Of a stretch of DNA of 64,000 nt, positions 8,840 through 17,875 are shown one piece after another. This DNA is from Oleispira sp963851095 (lineage in GTDB: Bacteria > Pseudomonadota > Gammaproteobacteria > Pseudomonadales > Oceanobacteraceae): NCBI GenBank assembly GCA_963851095.1, contig CAWKOX010000009.1, positions 124,001-188,000 of the forward strand, in the 5' to 3' direction. How positions within the stretch are numbered: position 1 is the stretch's first letter; the number at the start of each line of letters is the position of its first letter. The notes beneath the pieces were generated by a model. The model ran no database searches and had not been told where the DNA came from. It saw only the letters and a list, made by a program, of their open reading frames with translations. The translations under genes were made by a program, and so were the position numbers.

Positions 8840-9943
8840 GTGACAGATAATTTGCAACAAGCACCCACCACAGAAGAATCGTCGGCTGATCAAAACGCAG
8901 CTAAGCCGAGCACAGTAGAAAAAAGCTCTGTAGAACACAGCTCAAAGACCAAGGGAAAACAGCCAGCATCAAAACCAAGCTCGGCGATCGCCATTATTGC
9001 CCTAATCTTGGTGATCCTCGCCTTGCTTGCCGTTGGCGGTATTGGCTGGAAAGGCTTTGAACTTTCACAGCAGCTGTTAACCCTATCTCACCAACTTGAT
9101 CAAAGTTCAGAGAAAAACTCTGCCTTGGCTACTAAGCTGGCTAATGCCGAAAGAAATGCTCAGTTACAGACGAAGCAACTGCAACAAAATGCTCAGCGAA
9201 TTGCACAACTGCCAGGAGCCGATCGTAATGACTGGTTATTGGCCGAAGCCGAGTATTTATTACGACTCGCTAACCAGCGCTTAGGTCTTGAAAAAGATTG
9301 GCAAGGTGCTGTTGCTATTCTCGTCGCAGCAGATGCGGTATTAGCAGAAACACAAAATCCATTAATACGCTCAGTTCGACAGCAGCTAGCCCAAGAGCTA
9401 CAAACACTGCGTGCGGTTCCTGCAGTTGACCTGACGGGTGCAGTATTGCGTTTGCAGGCGGTTCAAGATCAAATCAGTACTTTAGAGTGGATGCCACGTA
9501 CCTTGCCTCAGGCGGCAGCGGTTGTTGAGGAATTACCAGAAACCGTGCCAACAGCATGGCAAAAATTTGCTAGCAAAGCCTGGGCAGGCATAGGAACAAT
9601 CGTTCGTATTCGTGAGCACGACAAAGCTCTACCTGCACCACTAAGCCCAGATCAACATTATTATTTGCAACAAAACATGCACTTGATGTTAGAGCAGGCA
9701 CAAGTGGCTCTCGTTCGTCAGCAAGATGCCTTGTATAAGCAAAGCATTGCCAGAACGCTTACGTGGTTAGAAGAGTTTTCGATTGTGAAAAGCTCTAAAA
9801 CAGACGCGGTGAAAGAAACATTAACCGAGCTCAGTGCTTGGAACGTGTCTCCTGAATTTCCAGATATTAGCGGTTCACTGATGCAGTTGCGCAAATTGCT
9901 GGATCAGCAACGTCGTACTTCCGCGCAATTAAGCGTTAAATAA
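8840..9943 (+). CDS. hemX: HemX-family membrane protein
   Basis: A 367-residue inner-membrane protein of the HemX family, often mislabelled uroporphyrinogen-III C-methyltransferase. It has a hydrophilic, low-complexity amino terminus and one membrane span around residues 48-70 (IAIIALILVILALLAVGGIG). A periplasmic coiled coil (SHQLDQSSEKNSALATKLAN) and a helical domain with the family motif DWLLAEAEYLLRLANQRL follow. It has no SAM-dependent methyltransferase motifs. The start is a GTG preceded by AAGGAAAT. The role is unclear; it always travels with hemCD and hemY, so a link to heme or envelope processes is inferred. Confidence 0.88.
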   Translation: MTDNLQQAPTTEESSADQNAAKPSTVEKSSVEHSSKTKGKQPASKPSSAIAIIALILVILALLAVGGIGWKGFELSQQLLTLSHQLDQSSEKNSALATKLANAERNAQLQTKQLQQNAQRIAQLPGADRNDWLLAEAEYLLRLANQRLGLEKDWQGAVAILVAADAVLAETQNPLIRSVRQQLAQELQTLRAVPAVDLTGAVLRLQAVQDQISTLEWMPRTLPQAAAVVEELPETVPTAWQKFASKAWAGIGTIVRIREHDKALPAPLSPDQHYYLQQNMHLMLEQAQVALVRQQDALYKQSIARTLTWLEEFSIVKSSKTDAVKETLTELSAWNVSPEFPDISGSLMQLRKLLDQQRRTSAQLSVK

Positions 9944-9956
9944 CGAGGAATAGACC

Positions 9957-11156
9957 ATGAAAAAACTCGTTATTTTAATCGTTGGTTTTTTATTAGTTGG
10001 GCTGCTGTTTGGCTATTTAGTCAGCCTTGATTCGGGCTACGTATTGTTCAGCTGGGCAAATTACACCTTGGAAACCAGCTTTTGGTTTTTCAATATTATG
10101 TTGGCTGCTTTTTTCATCACGGCTTATTTAACGTTGCGATTTGTTTTATTGCTGGTAGGCAGTGATTGGCGCATTAATGAATGGCGCAAGCAGCGTCGTT
10201 CAATCCGTGGTCAGCGTCAAACAACCCGAGGCTTCTTGAGCTTAGCGCAAGGTCAGTGGAGAACCGCAGAGCGTCAGTTAACGCAAGCGGCAGCATTAGG
10301 CGACAACCCTTTGATTAACTATCTTGGGGCTGCTCGCGCGGCTTATGAAAAAGGCGATGCCGATAAGTCGGATCTTTGGTTAAAAGAAGCGGCGCAGAGT
10401 ACAAAAGGTGCTGAGCTGGCGGTTGCCATAACGCAGATTCAATTATTAATGTCTCGTGGCCAAGCGGAGCAAGCACTGGCTGTTGTGCTGAGATTACGCA
10501 AGCAGCACCCAAAGCATAAGCATTTATTAAAAATGCAAATCAAGGTTTTACGTGACTTAGAAGATTGGGTTGGTTTAAAAGATTTACTGCCGACAGTGCG
10601 CAAGCTGGCTAAGCTGATTCCACAAGACAAATTAAAAGAGTTAGAAGAAAAAGTTGTTATTCAATTGATGCAGCGTGCGGCTAAAAGTCATCGTTCGGCG
10701 ACGGCTTCAGCAGGGCAAGCGGAATTAATTAAAGAAATTTATGATGATGCGCCACGTGCTGTACGCCTGTCGGTTGACGTATTAAGTTACTACGTCGATT
10801 TGCTAATCTCACTTAATCAGCCAGGTAAAGCCGAGCAGGCTTTGCGCGAGTCCTTACCGTCGGTATGGCATGACAACTTGATTTGCGCTTATGGGCGTGT
10901 GAAGGGCAACGATCTTCAGCGTCAGTTATTATTTGCTGAGCAGCAACTACAAGAACGTACTAACGATCCTATGTTGTTATTGGCTTTAGGACGAATCGCT
11001 AATCGAATGGGGAATGCTGAGAAGGCTCAGGAATATTTAGAAGCGGCGAGCAAGATTAAGGCTTTGCCAGAAGTGCATGCTGAGTTGGGGGATTTATTAA
11101 CCCAGCAAGGCGAATTTGAACGTGCTTGTGAGCATTTCAATAAAGCGCTTGTCTAA
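9957..11156 (+). CDS. hemY: HemY-family inner-membrane TPR protein
   Basis: A 399-residue protein with two amino-terminal membrane spans (about residues 4-26 and 41-66) followed by tetratricopeptide-like repeats to the end. It belongs to the proteobacterial HemY family, which is distinct from Bacillus protoporphyrinogen oxidase HemY. Motifs RGQRQTTRGFLSLAQGQW and the C-terminal ALGRIANRMGNAEKAQEYLE fit. It lies 13 bases after hemX as the last gene of the operon and is followed by an inverted repeat that probably ends transcription. The biochemical role is unproven. Confidence 0.9.
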   Translation: MKKLVILIVGFLLVGLLFGYLVSLDSGYVLFSWANYTLETSFWFFNIMLAAFFITAYLTLRFVLLLVGSDWRINEWRKQRRSIRGQRQTTRGFLSLAQGQWRTAERQLTQAAALGDNPLINYLGAARAAYEKGDADKSDLWLKEAAQSTKGAELAVAITQIQLLMSRGQAEQALAVVLRLRKQHPKHKHLLKMQIKVLRDLEDWVGLKDLLPTVRKLAKLIPQDKLKELEEKVVIQLMQRAAKSHRSATASAGQAELIKEIYDDAPRAVRLSVDVLSYYVDLLISLNQPGKAEQALRESLPSVWHDNLICAYGRVKGNDLQRQLLFAEQQLQERTNDPMLLLALGRIANRMGNAEKAQEYLEAASKIKALPEVHAELGDLLTQQGEFERACEHFNKALV

Positions 11157-11186
11157 CACTGGTTACAAAGCTTGTGTCACAAACGT

Positions 11187-11230
11187 CATTGAAACGAAGC
11201 GCTAACCTGAGCAACGTCTTCGTTTCAATG
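11187..11230 (+). terminator. Inverted repeat ending the hem operon
   Basis: CATTGAAACGAAG and CTTCGTTTCAATG form a perfect 13-base-pair stem with an 18-base loop, 30 bases after the hemY stop. The downstream side is only moderately T-rich, so it may be a weak terminator or an RNA 3'-end stabiliser. Confidence 0.55.
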
Positions 11231-11249
11231 AGTTCTTATCTACTTCTTA

Positions 11250-11275
11250 ATTGTACTGCTAGATTGTACTGCTAG
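11250..11275. repeat. 13-base tandem duplication
   Basis: ATTGTACTGCTAG occurs twice head to tail in the convergent gap between hemY and the reductase gene. It is non-coding and looks like a recent small duplication. Confidence 0.7.
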
Positions 11276-11278
11276 TGC

Positions 11279-12344
11279 TTATTTTTTAAACGCTTCACGC
11301 GGTGCGTAGCTAAACACATCGCTGTGCATATTCGCTTCACTTAGGCCCAACTTTTCTAGCTGATCTAACGTACCGTGTACCATAGTTCGGTGAACCACAA
11401 GCATACATCTGTACCCCACTCAAATCGTTAAAGTCATCATGAATTATTTCGTAAATCCATCCTGCGCGGCCTTGCCAACTATCAACACCCGCCTCTAGAA
11501 CAGGGTGGAATGAGAAGTTGGTGAATTCATTGGCCCATTGTTTTGGCGTATCGTATAGATAAAATTCATCTAACGAGCGATTTGACCAATACAGGTGCAC
11601 TTCATGCTCAGGGTCTTGAGCTAAAATAGCTTCGGCTAAGCATTTAATTTGAGAAAATCCGGTGCCTGCACACACTAATAAGATGGGCTGCTCTGACAAT
11701 TCTTGTAAAAAGCACTCGCCTTTTGCCAGCGTGACTTTAATCGTGCCATGGTTTTTTGCGGCCGCTGAAAGCTCGGCAATAATGCCCGCAGTGACCTCGT
11801 TATGATCTGAAATTTGTAATTCTAAACGACGAGGTTGTTGAGGGTCTGGCGCATTCGCAATAGAGTACGGCAGCTGCTGGTCAGCAATATGCAGCTCTAA
11901 GTACTGACCAGGCAAATAGTCGAGCTTACTGCCTGCAGGGGCTAATAACTCAATACGAAATACAGAAGTATTTAAGGCCTCAACACTCAACACTTGGCAA
12001 GCAAGGGTTTTTACGGGTGAGTGTCCTGGTGCATAAATCTCTGGCATATAAATCTCTAAATCGGATAGCGGATACGTTAAACACAATAATACCTGATTAG
12101 GAGACCCAAGTATTTCCCCTTTTTGTTGATCGACCTGATAACCCTGCCGCTGATCGATGGTGCCAGATAGTAGCTTGGCCTCACAGATCTGACAAACACC
12201 GTTTTCGCAGCTAAGAGGAATGATAACCCCTTGCTCAAAACAGGCTTCTTGCAGCGCTTGGTTTTCAGCCACTTGAATGGAAACATTCGATGGCTGAAAG
12301 GTGACGGTATAAGAAGTGGGCGCTTTATCTAAGTATGTGCTCAT
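11279..12344 (-). CDS. 2Fe-2S ferredoxin-flavin NAD(P)H reductase, 3' frameshift
   Basis: An oxidoreductase with an amino-terminal plant-type ferredoxin domain (cluster motif CENGVCQIC, then LLCL) and a ferredoxin-NADP-reductase module: flavin motif YLPGQYLELHI then LPYSIAN, NAD(P) motif LLVCAGTGFSQIK, and near the end MYACGSP. It resembles proteins annotated CDP-6-deoxy-glucoseen reductase (AscD-like) found beside ubiD in Pseudomonas. It begins two bases after the ubiD stop codon and is probably cotranscribed. After CGSP the open frame runs into a nonconserved tail and stops at 11337. The +1 frame instead reads MVHGTLDQLEKLGLSE, then DVFSYAPREAFKK, the expected family C terminus, ending at 11279. 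One extra base near 11386 explains this; the corrected length is 354 residues. Confidence 0.8.
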
Positions 12345-12345
12345 T

Positions 12346-13809
12346 TTATAAGCCTAGTTCATCCCAGATTGCGTCAACTTTGTCTTTGATGTTTTCGTCC
12401 ATGACGATCGGCTCTCCCCACTCTCGATTGGTTTCTCCTGGCCATTTGTTGGTGGCATCTAAGCCCATTTTTGAGCCTAAGCCAGAAACAGGGGAGGCAA
12501 AATCGAGATAATCAATCGGCGTATTATCGATCAAGGTGGTATCGCGAGTAGGGTCCATACGGGTAGTAATGGCCCAAATCACGTCATTCCAGTCACGCGC
12601 ATTGACATCGTCGTCGGTGACAATTACAAACTTGGTATACATAAATTGGCGTAAGAAAGACCATACCCCTAACATCACGCGTTTAGCATGACCCGGGTAT
12701 TGCTTCTTAATTGTGACAATTGCCATGCGATACGAACAGCCTTCGGGTGGTAAATAGAAGTCGGTAATTTCTGGAAATTGCTTACGCAAAATCGGTACAA
12801 ATACTTCGTTCAACGCCACGCCTAAAATGGCAGGCTCATCCGGTGGACGGCCCGTATAGGTGCTGTGATAAATCGGGTCTTTACGATGAGTAATACGCTC
12901 AACCGTAAATACAGGGAAGCTGTCTACTTCGTTGTAATAACCGGTATGGTCACCAAACGGGCCTTCGTCGGCCATTTCATCAGGATAGATAAAGCCTTCT
13001 AAAATGATCTCGGCAGACGCCGGCACCATTAAATCGTTACCGATGCTTTTTACCACCTCTGTGCGGCTATTACGTAATAAGCCTGCAAAAGCATATTCCG
13101 ATAACGTATCTGGCACAGGCGTTACTGCGCCTAAAATCGTTGCCGGATCAGCACCCAATGCGACGGATACTGGATACGGTTTGCCTGGGTTTTGCTGTTG
13201 AAATTCGCGAAAATCCAACGCGCCACCACGATGGCTTAACCAACGCATGATCAATTTATTCTTGGCAATGACCTGCATGCGATAAATACCAAGATTGTGG
13301 CGATCTTTGTTTGGCCCTTTGGTGATGACTAACGGCCAAGTAATAAGCGGCGCAGCGTCGCCAGGCCAGCAATGCTGAATAGGGAATTTGCTTAGGTCTA
13401 CCTTGTCGCCTTCGTGGACGATTTCTTGGCAAGGGGCCTTTTTCACTTCTTTTTGGCTGAGGCTTAATACCTTGCGGAAAATCGGTAATTTGCTCCATGC
13501 GTCTTTTAGGCCTTTAGGCGGTTCTGGTTCTTTTAGGAAAGCCAGCAGTTCGCCGACTTCGCGCAAGGCTTCTACGGACGATTCACCCATGCCCATAGCA
13601 ACACGTTCGGGGGTTCCAAACAGGTTAGCCAATACTGGCATGCTGTGGCCTTTGGGATTTTCAAATAATAATGCTGGGCCGCCTGCGCGTAAAACACGGT
13701 CGGCAATTTCAGTCATTTCTAAATGAGGATCGACAGGATAGCTGATGCGTTTCAGCTCGCCTTTCTTTTCTAATTGCTTAATGAAGTCACGCAGATCTTT
13801 ATATTTCAC
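12346..13809 (-). CDS. ubiD: 4-hydroxy-3-polyprenylbenzoate decarboxylase
   Basis: A 487-residue UbiD decarboxylase that uses prenylated FMN to remove the carboxyl group of 3-polyprenyl-4-hydroxybenzoate in ubiquinone synthesis. Family motifs include MRWLSHRGGALDFREF, EGPFGDHTGYYNEVD (active-site glutamate region) and GPALLFENPKG. The GTG at 13809 gives MKYKDLRDFIKQLEKKGEL, the usual start, and has an AGG upstream; an ATG at 13890 would add 27 unlike residues. The length matches Pseudomonas UbiD (about 488). The downstream reductase gene begins one base after the stop. Confidence 0.95.
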   Translation of the reverse strand: MKYKDLRDFIKQLEKKGELKRISYPVDPHLEMTEIADRVLRAGGPALLFENPKGHSMPVLANLFGTPERVAMGMGESSVEALREVGELLAFLKEPEPPKGLKDAWSKLPIFRKVLSLSQKEVKKAPCQEIVHEGDKVDLSKFPIQHCWPGDAAPLITWPLVITKGPNKDRHNLGIYRMQVIAKNKLIMRWLSHRGGALDFREFQQQNPGKPYPVSVALGADPATILGAVTPVPDTLSEYAFAGLLRNSRTEVVKSIGNDLMVPASAEIILEGFIYPDEMADEGPFGDHTGYYNEVDSFPVFTVERITHRKDPIYHSTYTGRPPDEPAILGVALNEVFVPILRKQFPEITDFYLPPEGCSYRMAIVTIKKQYPGHAKRVMLGVWSFLRQFMYTKFVIVTDDDVNARDWNDVIWAITTRMDPTRDTTLIDNTPIDYLDFASPVSGLGSKMGLDATNKWPGETNREWGEPIVMDENIKDKVDAIWDELGL

Positions 13810-13939
13810 GAGTAACCTGTTTCTGCTAATGAATACTTGAATGCTCACATCATAAAGGGGTAAGCAGTTGATTTCTAATCTTATGTCCATAAGATGACGG
13901 CTAACTAAGTTTTATACGACTTTTTGAGGGTTTTAGTTT

Positions 13940-14353
13940 ATGAGTGCACGCTTTTATCTATGGGCTAGTGCTTTAAGTGGTGCGGTATGTGTTGCTCTAG
14001 GCGCGTTTGGTGCTCATGGTTTAAAGAAAGTCGTGAGCGTGGATATGTTGGCGACCTATCAAACCGGTGTGCAGTATCAGTTTATCCATAGTTTGGCCTT
14101 ATTAGCATTGGCGATCTTTTTATTCATGCCTGCGGCGAAGGTTGTATCTAAGCTGTTGAAAATAAGTGCGAACTTCATGATTGTTGGAATAATGCTGTTT
14201 AGCGGCAGCTTATATACCATGACATTTATGTCAGCGGCGGATGGATTTCCGGCTTGGTTAGGTCCGATTACCCCTATTGGTGGATTAGCCTTTATAATGG
14301 GCTGGATATTTTTACTGGTTGCTGCCTTTAAGCTGCCAATTGATGAGCAATAA
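13940..14353 (+). CDS. DUF423 (YgdD-like) membrane protein
   Basis: A 137-residue integral membrane protein with four predicted spans. It opens with SGAVCVALGAFGAHGLKK, the DUF423 signature, and continues with YQTGVQYQFIHSLALL and GGLAFIMGWI. The family (E. coli YgdD) is widespread and of unknown function in the inner membrane. It is divergent from ubiD and lies nine bases before trmB, so the two may be cotranscribed. Confidence 0.88.
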   Translation: MSARFYLWASALSGAVCVALGAFGAHGLKKVVSVDMLATYQTGVQYQFIHSLALLALAIFLFMPAAKVVSKLLKISANFMIVGIMLFSGSLYTMTFMSAADGFPAWLGPITPIGGLAFIMGWIFLLVAAFKLPIDEQ

Positions 14354-14362
14354 TTCGTTTAT

Positions 14363-15154
14363 ATGATTGATGAAGAGAAGAATACAGTGACCGAACAAGA
14401 ACAGCCTCAAACGGAAGATACTCTATTAGAAGGTACTCTATCTAAAGAGGCTTTGTCTGAAGAGCAAGTGATCGAGAGCCAAAAGCGCCGCATCCGCTCT
14501 TTCGTTCGTCGTACGGGTCGCCTAACGGCAGGTCAGCAGCTGGGTTATGACCGCCAGTGGGATAATCTAGGGTTTGCTTTGGCAGATGGTGAATTCGATA
14601 TACCTAAAGCCTTTGGTCGTGATGCCTATACGGTATTAGAAATCGGTTTTGGTATGGGTCAGTCGTTTATTGAAATGGCAAAGGCTGCGCCAGAAAAAAA
14701 CTACATTGGTATTGAAGTGCATACACCCGGTGTTGGTTCTGCTTTGCGCATGGCTGATGAAGAAGGTGTGACCAATGTGCGTATCAGTGAAGACGATGCG
14801 ATTGAAGTTTTAAAACATCAGATTGCTGACGAGAGCTTTGATTGTTTGCAGTTGTTCTTCCCAGATCCTTGGCATAAAAAGCGTCATAACAAACGTCGCA
14901 TCGTTAACGAAGAGTTTATTCAGACGATTCGTAGAAAGATGAAACCTGGTGGCATCATTCATATGGCGACCGATTGGGAACCGTATGCAGAGCATATGAT
15001 GGAAGTATTGAGCGCCGCTGAAGGTTATAAAAACCAAGCCGGAGAAGGGCAGTATACCCCTCGTCCAGATCATCGTCCGCTGACTAAATTTGAAAAGCGT
15101 GGCGAGAAGCTAGGTCATGGGGTTTGGGATTTGTTCTTCGAAAAAATTAGTTAA
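14363..15154 (+). CDS. trmB: tRNA (guanine-N7)-methyltransferase
   Basis: A 263-residue class I methyltransferase that makes m7G46 in tRNA. The SAM-binding motif is VLEIGFGMGQSFIEMA, and the TrmB signature LFFPDPWHKKRHNKRRIV is intact. The first 45 residues are acidic and poorly conserved, so translation could begin slightly later, for example at codons near RRIRSFVRRTGR; the given ATG at 14363 is in frame and close to the upstream stop. It lies nine bases after the DUF423 gene. Confidence 0.95.
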   Translation: MIDEEKNTVTEQEQPQTEDTLLEGTLSKEALSEEQVIESQKRRIRSFVRRTGRLTAGQQLGYDRQWDNLGFALADGEFDIPKAFGRDAYTVLEIGFGMGQSFIEMAKAAPEKNYIGIEVHTPGVGSALRMADEEGVTNVRISEDDAIEVLKHQIADESFDCLQLFFPDPWHKKRHNKRRIVNEEFIQTIRRKMKPGGIIHMATDWEPYAEHMMEVLSAAEGYKNQAGEGQYTPRPDHRPLTKFEKRGEKLGHGVWDLFFEKIS

Positions 15155-15244
15155 AGCTAAATATTAGAAGTGGGTGGCATTAATGCTAACGCTTCTATTA
15201 ATTTCGTATAAAAATTTATTAAATAGTTAACTTGGAAGTTAAAT

Positions 15245-15538
15245 ATGACTAAGAAAGATAAAGAAAAAGTATTTGGTGGCGAGTGGAGCCAAGAGCAATT
15301 AGAAGAGTTTTTGGTTGAGCAAGATTACCCGGGCGAAACGGCTGATTTCACGTCAATTATTCGTGCGTACCGCCATATGATGCCTGCATCTTTTGCTGAT
15401 TTCTTAATATTGTTAAAGGAAAAAGGCGGTGACATTAATGCGAAAAATGAAGCCGGTGAAACAGCGTTGTCTATTATTTCTGGACATGCCAAAGGCGCAG
15501 AGTTTGCTGCTTTATTGAAAGACGCTGGCGCTGAATAA
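15245..15538 (+). CDS. PA4642-like small protein
   Basis: A 97-residue cytoplasmic protein with an ankyrin-like ending (GGDINAKNEAGETALSIISGHAKG then FAALLKDAGAE). It resembles small conserved proteins of Pseudomonas and relatives annotated as the PA4642 family, judged from memory of the pattern. A ribosome site (GGAAG) precedes the ATG. It is separated from trmB by 90 bases and ends at a strong hairpin. Function unknown. Confidence 0.75.
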   Translation: MTKKDKEKVFGGEWSQEQLEEFLVEQDYPGETADFTSIIRAYRHMMPASFADFLILLKEKGGDINAKNEAGETALSIISGHAKGAEFAALLKDAGAE

Positions 15539-15549
15539 AAATACCTGCA

Positions 15550-15583
15550 ACCGTTACGGTTAATTATTTTAAACCGTAACGGT
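15550..15583. terminator. Convergent hairpin
   Basis: ACCGTTACGGTT and AACCGTAACGGT form a perfect 12-base-pair stem with a 10-base loop. The stop codon of the minus-strand gene lies in the loop. It sits between two convergent genes and likely stops transcription from both sides, though U runs are short. Confidence 0.65.
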
Positions 15584-16301
15584 GTTTGATCTTGGTCACC
15601 TGTTCTGCGTGACTCACTAAAAACTTATTAAACAGCATGATCAACTTAGGATGATTAATCGTCGAAAGGTGATAAGCGTAGTTAAACGCTGGAAACTTGG
15701 AATGCTGTACTAAGGATTCTTCAGGGTACATTTCTTTTATCAAATTCATAGCAACATTTTTATTGAAATATACGGCCTGTACACGCTCTGAAACCAGCAT
15801 GTGGATTAACTGCTCGATTACTTTTGTTCGTGCTGCTGTTAGTGAATTCTCTTTGATTTCATTCGCAATTCCAGGTGTGGTAAATCCAAAAATGGTTCCG
15901 ACGGTTTTTATCTCACTTTTTGCAACTTCTGGCTTATCGCTTTTTAAAATCAATACGCTTTCAGTAATATCAAAAATAGGGTCACTGTAGTGAACTTTCA
16001 CATCGGACTTGAGTGACTTAGCCCAAAGTGGATTATCTGGAAACTTTAATTCGATGGTGCCTTTTACAAATTCATTGAAGAGTCGAGGAACAGGCATTGG
16101 GGAGTAGTCAATATTGAGCTGGCTCACCTGAAAAAATAAGTCGAAAATATCACGAGCGGCCCCCTGATATTTCTTCTCGGTACTCACATAATAATACGGC
16201 TCATAGCTGGTCGACTCGACACCAATCGTTAATGCATGAGTGGTCGAGATCGACGAGATGAGTAACCAGATGCTAACGATTATTATATTGATGATGCGCA
16301 T
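15564..16301 (-). CDS. Periplasmic solute-binding protein (SBP_bac_3-like)
   Basis: A 245-residue secreted protein with a signal peptide (residues 1-23, likely cut after THA) and the fold pattern of family 3 solute-binding proteins: LTIGVESTSYEPYYYVSTEK, then YQGAARDIFDLFF. It has no ABC permease or ATPase genes beside it, so it is an orphan; such proteins in marine gammaproteobacteria are often sensors or leftovers of uptake systems. The ligand cannot be told. The upstream region is AT-rich with no clear ribosome site. Confidence 0.75.
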   Translation of the reverse strand: MRIINIIIVSIWLLISSISTTHALTIGVESTSYEPYYYVSTEKKYQGAARDIFDLFFQVSQLNIDYSPMPVPRLFNEFVKGTIELKFPDNPLWAKSLKSDVKVHYSDPIFDITESVLILKSDKPEVAKSEIKTVGTIFGFTTPGIANEIKENSLTAARTKVIEQLIHMLVSERVQAVYFNKNVAMNLIKEMYPEESLVQHSKFPAFNYAYHLSTINHPKLIMLFNKFLVSHAEQVTKIKHRYGLK

Positions 16302-16409
16302 GATCAGATTTTTTCGCTATAAATTATTGATCCTAGCAGAAAAACCTAATCATAAGCTTTGTAAAAATACGACAAATTACACTTTTAATAATTAACTTAC
16401 ACTAAAGCA

Positions 16410-17714
16410 TTAATTTATAACGAGTTTTCCGGTGCGAATACGTTGTGGGTGATCGCCTACCGGGAAACTAGCGACTTCTTTCGCATCGTCAAACGAGATA
16501 ACCGAGACACGATCTTGTTCACTGACCGATACATAGCAATATTTTCCATCAGCACTTTCTGTCGACCAATAAGGTTTAGCGCCTAGTGGCGTCTCGGAAA
16601 GTTGAACGGTTTTGTAATCAAACGTTTCACGATCAACAATTGCCGCATAGCCAGACATTGTTGCGGCAACACATAGCTTAGTTCCTTCACTATTAATCGC
16701 TAATCCATGATGTGCGGAGTTTAGTTGGTAATCGCGAGTGCTCATTTCGGCAATTTCTTGTGGTATGGGCAGGTCAATTTTACGAGTAATCTTTTGCTGC
16801 TCTACATCGTATTCAAAGAAGCCATGGAAGAACGAAACTTGCATATAGACGAACTTACCATCCGGTGCGATTGCCATTGGGCGTACAGCGCTATCGACCC
16901 AAGGAAAGCCAAACTCTTCCAGTTTCTCACCGATATCAACGCGTTGTAAGATTTCATAGGTGTTGGCATCGACGATTTGGAAAACACGCTCACCTTTAAT
17001 CCAATCTAACCAGCCGCTGGTAAAAGGCACATACACTTTACCGATACTCGCATGGAAGATTTTTTGCCCATCTTTTGAGTAGGTATTTTCATGCGGTTGA
17101 TCGCCAGAATCAAATTCACCAATCATTTTTCCTGTGGCGGTATCAATCGCGTGAACTTTCCCGGCAGTAGACGCGGATACTAAAAAAGTTTTTCCGTCGG
17201 GTGAAATTGCCGAATGATCTGAGCGAGAACCTTCAACGGGAGTACGCCAGGTAATTTCACCGGTATTCACATCCAGGGCTACTACATCAGCAAAACTTGG
17301 ACGCGAAATAAATAAGTGGCGACCATCATTGGATGGGAACATGTCATCAACCATCTGATGATTGCCTTCGCCGATCACTTCTTTAATAAAGGTCGATACG
17401 ATACGACGCTTTATACTGCTTGTAAGTTCTTCTAAACGTTCTTTTTTATCGGGAACGGCGTTTAATTTTTTTATGCGCTGAAAGGTATGCGGATCATAAA
17501 TATCCACCGTGCCATCCCAGTTGTTACCTACAACGATGACGTCTCGAAGATCACTGGCATTTGACTGAGTGACTGAATCTTTAATTTGAGGGTTTACTGT
17601 TTCAGTCGTATTTGCGAGTGTGCTGTGTGAAGTAAGGATACCTGTGGATAGCATAATCCCTAAGGCTAGCTGTTTAATATTAAATGCATTAGAGCTGTGT
17701 TTTAGAATAGTCAT
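16410..17714 (-). CDS. Secreted YVTN-type beta-propeller protein
   Basis: A 434-residue protein with a signal peptide (cleavage near SHSTLA-NTTE at about residue 34). It then has repeated blade units such as DMFPSNDGRHLFISRPSFADVVALD, HSAISPDGKTFLVSASTAGKVHAID, and near the end SADGKYCYVSVSEQDRVSVI. The pattern is that of the YncE/YVTN family of periplasmic seven-bladed propellers. A ribosome site AAGGT precedes the ATG. No operon partner is evident; it lies upstream of the solute-binding protein on the same strand but 108 bases apart. The function is not known; a scaffold or binding role is inferred. Confidence 0.75.
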   Translation of the reverse strand: MTILKHSSNAFNIKQLALGIMLSTGILTSHSTLANTTETVNPQIKDSVTQSNASDLRDVIVVGNNWDGTVDIYDPHTFQRIKKLNAVPDKKERLEELTSSIKRRIVSTFIKEVIGEGNHQMVDDMFPSNDGRHLFISRPSFADVVALDVNTGEITWRTPVEGSRSDHSAISPDGKTFLVSASTAGKVHAIDTATGKMIGEFDSGDQPHENTYSKDGQKIFHASIGKVYVPFTSGWLDWIKGERVFQIVDANTYEILQRVDIGEKLEEFGFPWVDSAVRPMAIAPDGKFVYMQVSFFHGFFEYDVEQQKITRKIDLPIPQEIAEMSTRDYQLNSAHHGLAINSEGTKLCVAATMSGYAAIVDRETFDYKTVQLSETPLGAKPYWSTESADGKYCYVSVSEQDRVSVISFDDAKEVASFPVGDHPQRIRTGKLVIN

Positions 17715-17875
17715 CTGTGTACCTTGTCTTGATCACTCAATGTGCAATGAGTATCGTCGTCATTTTTGTCGTTGTTTTTATGTGTATGATAATTCTACTT
17801 TAACAAGGAACTGATGTGATTGCAGTGGCCGATGAAGACAAGGAAGTTGACCACAGAGGTCAGTAATTTTAGTCC

